Positions 50,501 to 59,684 of a stretch of 64,000 bases of DNA are shown here, in pieces. Positions within the stretch are counted from its first letter, which is position 1, and each line of letters opens with the position of its first letter. A model generated the notes under the pieces. It was not told where the DNA came from. It ran no database searches and saw nothing but the letters and a program-made list of their open reading frames with translations. Location of the stretch: NCBI GenBank assembly GCA_036898135.1, contig CM072511.1, positions 74,720,119 through 74,784,118 of the forward strand, read 5' to 3'. A program made the position numbers and the translations under genes. Source of the DNA: Oncomelania hupensis (Eukaryota; Mollusca; Gastropoda; Littorinimorpha; Pomatiopsidae).

Positions 50501-53500
50501 ACGACCGAACACTTGAGTTCAATTTTTTTTTCTCTCCAGATGTTAACACTTTTGTAATGGATTCCAAAAGTTGCCTAAAAAAATAAAACACCTTTTTTTT
50601 ATTACATGTTAAATAAATTATTTGAAATTTACCATTTGAGATCGAAAATCCTTAGTTTGAGGTCAAACATTACAGTGACATGACTGAGCACTGATCGCAT
50701 GCTACAATGACAAGAAAATTTGTATGTGTAGCTAAGCAGTGCTTGTTAGATGGTCTTTAATCAGAATGGTTTATTCTTCGAATCCAAACAAAATTATCCT
50801 AAGTTAGCTCAAACATTAAAGAAAAAAGGAGGGGCCGGGTAGCTCAGTTGGTAAGAGCGTCTTGCTAGTAACCGAAAGGTCGCTGGTTCGAATCCCGGAT
50901 TGGTCAACGTGTGATCATATTATTTTCCCCTTGGCTTTACCAACAACTGGCCCGCTGGTGTCAGTATAAATCGGTCCAGTAGTCACCTATATGCGAAAGT
51001 GTCGTGTGACTATAATCTACAAACAACAAAGAAAAAAGCGAATAAAATGTGATCTTCTGTTACAAGCGGGCGTATGTTACAGAACAAACAATGATGACAT
51101 TAACAGTAATTCACTTACCACGTTTCTTTCGCTCCATATTTTCCAACACAAACACTTTCATCACTTCCGGTGGATGAACATGTTATAATACGGACCGAAA
51201 AAATGCCGATTAGTCTTTATTTCTTAAACTTGTATCTAATTCGATCGTATGTTACAAAATGACGGGAAACCTCTCCCAGAATTTTGAATGCCTTTTTTTA
51301 ATTCACACCTTTACTGAACCATATTTCTTTAGGTTATTTAAGCATATTCAGTGTTTCTGGTTGTAACAAAAGTCGGATTGGAAAAATTAAGAAATGATTA
51401 AGAGGCGCAAAATAAATTTGAAAATTTACAATTTGATGACAGAAAATGTAACATACGACCACGATCCATCAAATTAAAAAAAAAAATGCTTAAAACCCAC
51501 CTAAGCAATATTTGCATGATAAACTACGACTATTTGTTCATATATATCATGCTTTATATAATTAGAATTGCTATTAATAACGTCACACAAAGATACATGC
51601 CGCAGATGTCTCCTGATTGTTTTTCTTGTGCTATGCATGGCTTTGTCACTGCTCCTGTATTATTGTTATGACTTCATTTTTAAGTGTGAAGTTTTTACGT
51701 ATAATGTGTAACATATTTCTTAAATTAAGTTTTTACGTATAATGTGTAACATATTTCTTAAATTAAGTCAATGATTTTAGTGTGTGCCGCAGATATGTTT
51801 TGATTGTTTTTATTGTGCTATGCATTGGCTCTGTCATTTGTATTATTGTTATGACTTCATTTTTAAGTGTGAAGTTTTACGTATAATGTGTTACATATTT
51901 CTTAAATTAAGTTTTAATTGTGAAGCACAGTGAGCCTGGGCATTGTTCAGGAAACTGCGCTATATAAATTTACGTTATTATTATTTTACATCAACGCACA
52001 TGGTGTTCTGTGCGACGTTTTGACCCTCAGAAAAATTGCTTTTTTTGCATTTTCTCGTTCCTTTGGAAAAAAACAAAAAAGATTTAAATGGTAAATGTAT
52101 GTACTTTTATTTCTGCAATCATTTCTGAACATATATATCTTTGATTTATTTTTGTATTTTGCGCAGGTATAGAGAAAAACGAGTATAGATTAGATAGGGT
52201 AGGGGTCAGTGAACGCCACCTTTTGAGACAGGGTCAAATAGTAAAATACATTCAGTTTCAGCAGTAATTTTTGTTAGGCATGAAATACTTACATAGCGAA
52301 CAAAAGTAGTTTCCAATAGCGTGCAGGACAACTGTCATGTCTAAAATGTACAAGAAAATCGTAAGAGAGGGCGGTTCGTTAAGGTCTGGCTAGCTTGCGG
52401 CAATGCTAAAATAATTATAAGCTCCACAAACTATTAAAGGCAAGTGCCAGTTGGATAGGCTACGCTATGCACAGCCAGCATCTCGGTACTGGCTACAAGC
52501 AGTTCAGCCAGCAATACGAGACGGAGCAAGGGTTATTTTTAGCCATAGCCTGACAGTGCTGCATATGAACAGCCTTGTATCCCATAACTCGAAAGTCACT
52601 GGGGCACCAAAGATGATCGTTTAACCAGCGTACTCCATCTTTCTCTGTCCTCAGCAACCTTCATGGCTTCGCTCAGTGTCAAGCTAGTCCATTCTCCAAT
52701 GTTGTCCTCCCACCTCTGTTTTTGTCTCCCTCTTCTTCCTTGCAGGATGGTCTTTGCAAGGCCTGATGCTCTGGTGATGTGGCCATACCATTGAAGTTTC
52801 CGTTTCTTCACCACTGTGAGCATGTCATTGTCTTGTGTGATGGTCTGTCGGACTTCGTCGTTGGTGATGTGCTGGGTATAGGAAATACCCAGAAGTCTTC
52901 TGTAGCACCTCATTTCCATGCTCTGTATTCTTCGTTGTAGTTCTGCTGTTAATGTCCATGTTTTGCAAGCATATAGGAAGATGAAGATGACAAGAGAGCG
53001 CAGCAGTCTTACCTTGGAGTGTAGACTGAGGGTCCTATCTTTTCAAATGGGTTTCAACCTTGTCAGGGCAGCAGTTGATTGTGCGATCCTGGAGAGGACT
53101 TCATATCGGAACCCAATGTCTGATACAATGGCTCCTAAATATTTGAAGCTATGCACTGTGTTGAGGCCTTGGACTCTGTAGATTCCATTAGTGTTGTTGG
53201 TCATCATTTTGGTCTTCTCTGCACTTATTTCCATTCCAAAGGCTCTGGAGGTGGTTTCGAGGCCTCTGGAGGTGGTTTCGAGCCTCTGTACCAGCTGCTC
53301 AAGCTCCTGTTCCTCTTCAGCCAATCCATCAATGTCATCCGCAAAACCGAACGGATGTTGGAAATTGCCCTATGCTGATTGTGCCTTCGTGATCTGCAAG
53401 GGCATCTGACATGATGCGTTCTAGGAAGATGAGTGTTGGAGAAAGTAGGCCTTGGCGCACGCCGATTGTTGTTCTGAGCGAGTTCCCAAGGCAATGGCGC

Positions 53501-54127
53501 TGTTGTGGAGGACTGCACTGGTAGTCATGTCACACAGGCTTTTAATGACTTAAATAATATTAGGGCTAATGTACACTCTCAATCTCATGGTTGTCCACAG
53601 AGCTGAATTCCAGATTCGTCACTCGGTCAAACGCTTTCTTGAAAAAATGCTAAATTAAACAAGTGTTATAATATAAAGCATGGTTAAATAGTAATAGTAG
53701 TAGTATAGGGACTAGATCAGCTTGTTTAATGGACATCCCCTCTTTAGCACACATATATATATATCTGGTCTGATTTAAGCCGGCTCAAGACGCTCAACTA
53801 TCAAACAGGGGTGGGAATTGCTGAAGTGAAAAATAAAGGAAACTATGGGGGTCCGGGGGCATGCCCCCCCCCCCCAGAAAATTTTCAAAATCAAGAACAA
53901 AATCTGTGCAATCTGGCGTTATCTGATTGCAAAATGTAAGTAGTTTTGAAGTATGAAAAACATTCTTTTTTGTCTTTTTTTTCTTGTGCTTTTTGTTTGA
54001 ATGACCAAAGAATATAATGCTGTGATGTAGTGCTGATAAACAATGTACAACTAACAGACACGTTGCATAAAGAAAATAACATAAATTCAAAAAGGATTTT
54101 TGTATATAACTGTATGTACAGTGATTA

Positions 54128-54195
<68 letters not shown>

Positions 54196-57100
54196 GTTTG
54201 ACGTTTGGACATCGTCCGTTTAATTCCCAAAAAATACACAATTACACAACAATAACACAAATTCTGTGGGCCTCCAGCCCCTAGAATATAAGGTAGATCA
54301 CGTGGTCAGCTTGTGGATATAAGACACAATCCATCACATAATAAAGGTTCAGCTTAGTGTTACTTGTTCATAAAATTCATTTCTTGTTTTCAAGGCATGA
54401 AATATAAACATACATATTCTCCAAATCTGAAATTTTGAGCCATTTCTTAGAACATGTACATATGTTTGAAACTGGAATGTTAAATATTTCTTTCTCTCGT
54501 TATTGTATAGGGTGCATACATTTAAAAAGTGATCTTCATCTTCTAACACATTACAACACTGGCATAGCACATCTCTACTACAGTCTAATGTCATTCTTAA
54601 AAAGGATGCTTTCACTGGAAGCACACCAAGCCGTAGCTTTGTCAAGCAATCTCTAAAGCATTTAATGTACATTGATTCAAAATATGATTCTGACTCAAAC
54701 ACATTTTTGAATTCCCTATATCGTTGATACTTATCTTTTCTGAGAATAGCACCTTCCCATTCTTGTACAAACACATCTTGCATTCTTTGCTTGAATACAT
54801 AAATTTATAAATAATTCTTCACTGCCTACTCCCTGGTGTAACCAAACATAGCCAAAGCCTGTGGAAAACAAAATATTTCTGATTCCAGTCACCCAACACA
54901 TTTTTCCTTTATCATCCAAGTTACAAAGCATCAAGTACGCTTGTTTAGGCAACCTGTCTGCATCCAACTTGGTGAGTTTCAGCCAATAACGAAGGCATCG
55001 GACTACACTGTCAGCGTAAAGGGGAAAACGCCCAGTCTCTCCGTATATAAATTTGTTAGGGACTCCTAGTGGTACATTCAAAAATCGTTTGCATGCTAAC
55101 ATTTGTAAGTACTCTTTCAATGCTGTCTATTCTGCTAAGTCCCCATATTTCTGAGGAATACAATAAGATCGGTTTTACTTGAGAATCAAATATTTTAAAA
55201 AAGCAACTTTTAGAAATGTCATTAATTTTTGAAAGGTTCCTCACACATTCAATGCAGGCACGTCTACCCTTTGTTGCAAGTACATCAACTCCTTTTTTAA
55301 TACTTTTCTTTGTTGTGAAAACATAACCTAGATAATTGTACTCATTCACAACTTCAATTCGATTTCCATCGAGATACCATTTTTCCTGCTGTCCTAGATA
55401 ACCACCTTTGCGAAAAACAATTATTTTTGTCTTCTCACAGTTAATATTCAAATATAACCTTTTACATGCATCATTTAAAATATTAATTTGGTTTTGCAGA
55501 CCGCGTGCGGTGATGGACAGTAAAACAATGTCATCGGCAAAAAGTAATAAGAATAGATCAATCAGATTTGGCAACAATTGAATACCATGCATTCCGTCTC
55601 TGTCAACTGCTGATGCAACTTCATTAATAAATAAAGAAAACATTTCTGGGCTCAGAATGCACCCCTGCCTCAAGCCTACTGGGCAATCAAACATTTCTGT
55701 AAGTCTGTCTTCCACTCTCACACACGATAAAACTGTTTTATACATTGACACAATAGTTTTCATGAATTTTCCATTAATATTTTTGTCATATAGTAATATA
55801 TCAAACAATGGCTGATGCTGGACACTGTCAAAGGCCTTTTTCAGATCCACGAAGCAGGCATATAATTTAACACCTCTTTTGGAAAAACATTTTTCAATAA
55901 TTGCATTTAACGTGAAGATGTGGTCTGTGGTGGAATACCCTTTCCTGAAACCCGCCTGTGATTCTGTGATCAGCTTATGCTCCTCCACCCACTGTACAAG
56001 CCTCCTGTTTAACACTGACGTAAAGCATTTACTTACAATACTTAATAAAGATACCCCCCTGTAATTATCAGTAAGCCCCGTATCCCCCTTCTTAAATATC
56101 GGTACTATAATCGCCTTAGTCCACTGTTCTGGATAAGTCCCTGTATCAAAGATCGCATTGAATACTTTAGTAAGATACCCCACGATTGCTTCCCCTGATA
56201 GCTTTAACATTTCTGCAAGTACTTCATCTGTACCACAGGCTTTACCCACTTTTAACTTTTTTATAGCATCTCTGACTTCCTGCTCAGCTATTGGTCTGTT
56301 AAGTTCGTAACATACATCCTCTTCATCTGCACTTCGTATCTGCTCTGCAAATTGATCATCTTTTTCAACAACTATGCTGCCATTGAACAAGTTTTTGAAG
56401 TGGTTAAACCACTGGTTATCAGTTATGCTCTTGCTTATTTCGCTTTTTCTTTTGCCTGAAATCTTCTTCAATTCTCTCCAAAAAAGTTTTCCATTATTTT
56501 CTAGCGACGTTAAATACTGCGCTTTGTTACGCCTAAAAGCTACTTTCTTTTTAACAATTAAATTCTTATACTCTCTTCGCGCTGCAACATACAGCTCTCT
56601 CTCCCGTGCCTGTTTCGTGCGCCTGAAGTTCGCTAGACAGTGCCGCACAGCGCGCTTCACCATCATACAGTCCTGGTCATACCATTCAGAATCATGCCTA
56701 GCCCCGCCTACACACACGCGTTTCTCCATACAGTCACTCGCCTTGCGCATCACATCGGTAAACAATAGCAAAGATTCTTCAACATTGACATCAATGAGTG
56801 CATTGGCTTTATCAAACATGTCCATGATAGTTCCAGAATAAAACGTCCTTACAAATTCCTCTTCTTTGTCTTTGTCCCAAAAAGTTTTGTTTACCCATTT
56901 CCTTCTTCCCTTATCTTCTTGTTCCATAGCCTTGTTGTTAGTACAGAACTTCATAACAACTGGAAAGTGTGGCGATTCGACAAAAAGTTCCATTTTTAAA
57001 GAAACCACAAAGTCATTCAATAGCAAATCAGTAGACAACACAAAATAGTCAATCATGCTCCATCCACTCGTACATACATAAGACAATGAGTCATCAAAGT

Positions 57101-59623
57101 CAAATTTACATAGGCCATTTGCAATAATACAATCAAACATGGAACATAATTCAAGTAGATTTTTTCCAAAATTATTTACTTCTAAATCATCAGATTTCCG
57201 CTCCCATGCTGTTTTATCTGACTCCCCCTCTCCACTTTCATCCGTCCATATTTCATCAACATCAAACAGCACTGTATTCTGACAGCCTGTCCTGGCATTT
57301 AGATCACCACATAGAATTACAGAAATGTCGTTGAATCTTTCGTACAGGTCAACCAGACACTGTTCTAGAATTTCAATGCCTTGGCCTTGATCTGTAGTGT
57401 GCCAGTACTTACTGTCATAGGGGTGAATGTACACACAAATAAGAAAAACATCTTTAGTCAGTGCAACCAACTCTTTGCTCAACTTTAGAATAACCATATG
57501 CTCATAATATTTGATATTGATTTCATGTACAAATGGAATTAAAGATTTCCTTACAAACACTAAAACTCCCCCCGATTTCCTCCCCGTTTCACTCAACTTT
57601 ACAGCCTTTGAACAAAACACATCATACTCTTTAACCATCCTGTAACTTAATTTTTCACTGTCTACAAACGTTTCGTTTAGGGAAAAAATGTCAAATTGAT
57701 GAAGTGATTGGACAACGTCTTTCATGTCTAATTTGTTAAGCCAACCTTCGCAATTCCAAGTGCATATTGAAAGATGACATAGGCCTCGGCCACCTCCCTA
57801 TCTCCGCTCCTCTCTATTGCCCTTCTCTCTCTCCCCTCTATTTGCTCCCCCTCCTCTAGCTACACCAGCCCCTCGTCCCCCTAGTTGCTGCTGGTGTTGG
57901 GTTCGGCTGCTGTTTGCTGCCCACTGTTGAAAAGGGTTCCTATGACTGTCACTTGCTTTTGAGCGTGCGCTCGTCTGATCAGGCCTACTAACTGAGTTTG
58001 CACGTGATTTCAGACGCGTCACAATGGGGCTTCCCCTAGTCCCTACTATTACTGTTCTGGTTAGTTACGGTATTACTCATGCTGTGACGTCGCGTGTTGA
58101 CGCTGCTACCCAGCCTTGATGGGTCAAGGTCAGATCGCGTAGTGCTTTTCTTCGCTTCATTGCTGCGGTGCGGTGATGTAGGCCTAGCTGGCTTAGTTGC
58201 AGTGTCAGTCGGTGTCGCTGCCTGTGACACACTGTCGCGCGTTTCGCTTTCGCTGACCTCATTGTCGCTGTCATCTCGGTATTCGCTTTGTCTCGCGTGT
58301 GGCAGCTGTGGAAATTCCTCGCTGGTTGCGGCCGTGGTCAAGAGATTAATGTTCCAGTCGTCCCTCTGGCTCTGATTGTTGTACTCCCCCTCTGCCTGTC
58401 TCCCCCACCCTGCTCTGTCGATGTTGTCGTTGTTTTCTTGCGCCTGATCGTCTTGATGTTTGTCTCTGAGCATGTGTGTCGTTAGCATCACCATCTCATT
58501 CGTGTCTATCTTGTATGTAAACACCCCCTCCTTCGTGATCAGTTTATCAAACTTCATTGACGCTTTTTCACCACTCTTGTGTAGTTCTTTGGCCTTTTCA
58601 TTTAGAAATCGCCGCTTCGTCCTCACTGTTTTACTCTTCGTTAATGAAAACGCGCTGTAGTGTTGTGATGATTTCAACTGACGTGCCTTAGACAGTACTA
58701 ACATTTTCTGCTTGTAGGAGAGGAATTTTGCCACAATCGCGTTGTCTCTTCCTACTCTGTGCGCTCTCTCTATGTTGACACTCTCTGTTATACCCAGTCC
58801 CCTCTCTATCACCTCCCTCACCTTCTGCTCGCACGCTTCCCAGCTCTCGCTGCCAGAGTCTCTAACAATACCATAAAATACCAGATTATTTCGGCGACTA
58901 TGGTTTTCCAGCGAATCACATTTTTGCCTAAGAAAGCACAGTTCTTCCCTTACATCAGCGTTCTCGTTTTGAAGATCGGTACACTGAGACTGCAAGTCCG
59001 TCACTTTACTCTGTATCTCTTTCTGTGTGGCACCAATCTGTTCTAGTTTTGTGTCAAAGGTTTGTCTAAGATCGTCCATTCCACTTTTCATAGTCTGTAG
59101 CTGTTGTTGCTGGTTACTCTCAAACTTTGCCATGCGTTCCATGATGGCCTAAAAGCCCTTGGTGATGAGAGTTTCGTGGTGAAGGGTGGGTGGGGTAGAG
59201 ACAGAGTCACGTCGTCCTTCTTTTTCCTCATTTGGGTTTTGTTTTTTCGGCGAGGAGTTGGGTCCAGGGTTACTTTCAACATCACCACACATGATCAACA
59301 AGCAGGCCACGAACACCGCAGTCGTTACTCCAAAGCGTGCCTGCTTGCACACACTGCCACCCGACTGCGTAAACAACACAGTGATGGCGCACCACAAGTC
59401 ACTATTATCACTGCACTCACTTTTCTTCCGTCGCGAATTTTTCACAAAATCATCCATCACTTTGGCAAGAAATTTGCCAGTAGCTTGCCGGTGCTGGATA
59501 TTATCGCTGGGCATGGTTGCTGACTTCGGCTTTCCCCTATGTCCCTCACACTTTGCACAAATTGAAATGTTTGTCACAGAGAATTCAGGTAAGCCGCCAT
59601 GACTCGGTCACCGCTACCACGTC

Positions 59624-59684
<61 letters not shown>

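Larger units (their letters stand above)
49961..52236. mobile_element. Candidate TIR element of 2.3 kb with internal CGTATGTTAC motifs
   Basis: Inverted termini TGACCCTGTCTCAAAAGG (49961-49978) and its complement (52219-52236), with similarity extending through GTGGC and TCACT. The 4-bp flank AAAT is duplicated if GACCC is the first base. The interior contains CGTATGTTAC at 50149-50158, 51071-51080 and 51246-51255, and the inverse at 51449-51458. It also has a tRNA-like SINE and a LINE 3' end. No transposase recognised. Confidence 0.6.
54195..59626 (-). mobile_element. Full-length-scale LINE encoding a 2A peptide, ORF1 and endonuclease-RT, between (GA)n tracts
   Basis: Three coding blocks on the minus strand: a 2A-bearing leader (59577-59149), ORF1 with coiled coil and RRM-like domain (59142-58036), and ORF2 with AP endonuclease and reverse transcriptase (about 57795-54349). 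Both ends meet GA microsatellites. Two frameshifts in ORF2 and in-frame TAG codons at the ORF junctions indicate an inactive, but fairly young, copy. The clade is probably in the CR1/L2/Jockey group, judging from the RT (VGLRQGCILSPEMFSLFINE, FADD at 55530-55541). Confidence 0.88.

Noticed and set aside
50833..50905. Functional tRNA-Thr gene
   Set aside because: Anticodon and T stems have several mismatches and no clear terminator follows; a SINE head or decayed copy is more likely.
55879..56841. Plus-strand open frames of 60-155 codons opposite the LINE ORF2
   Set aside because: They are antisense shadows of the 889-codon endonuclease-RT frame, which has clear domain motifs.
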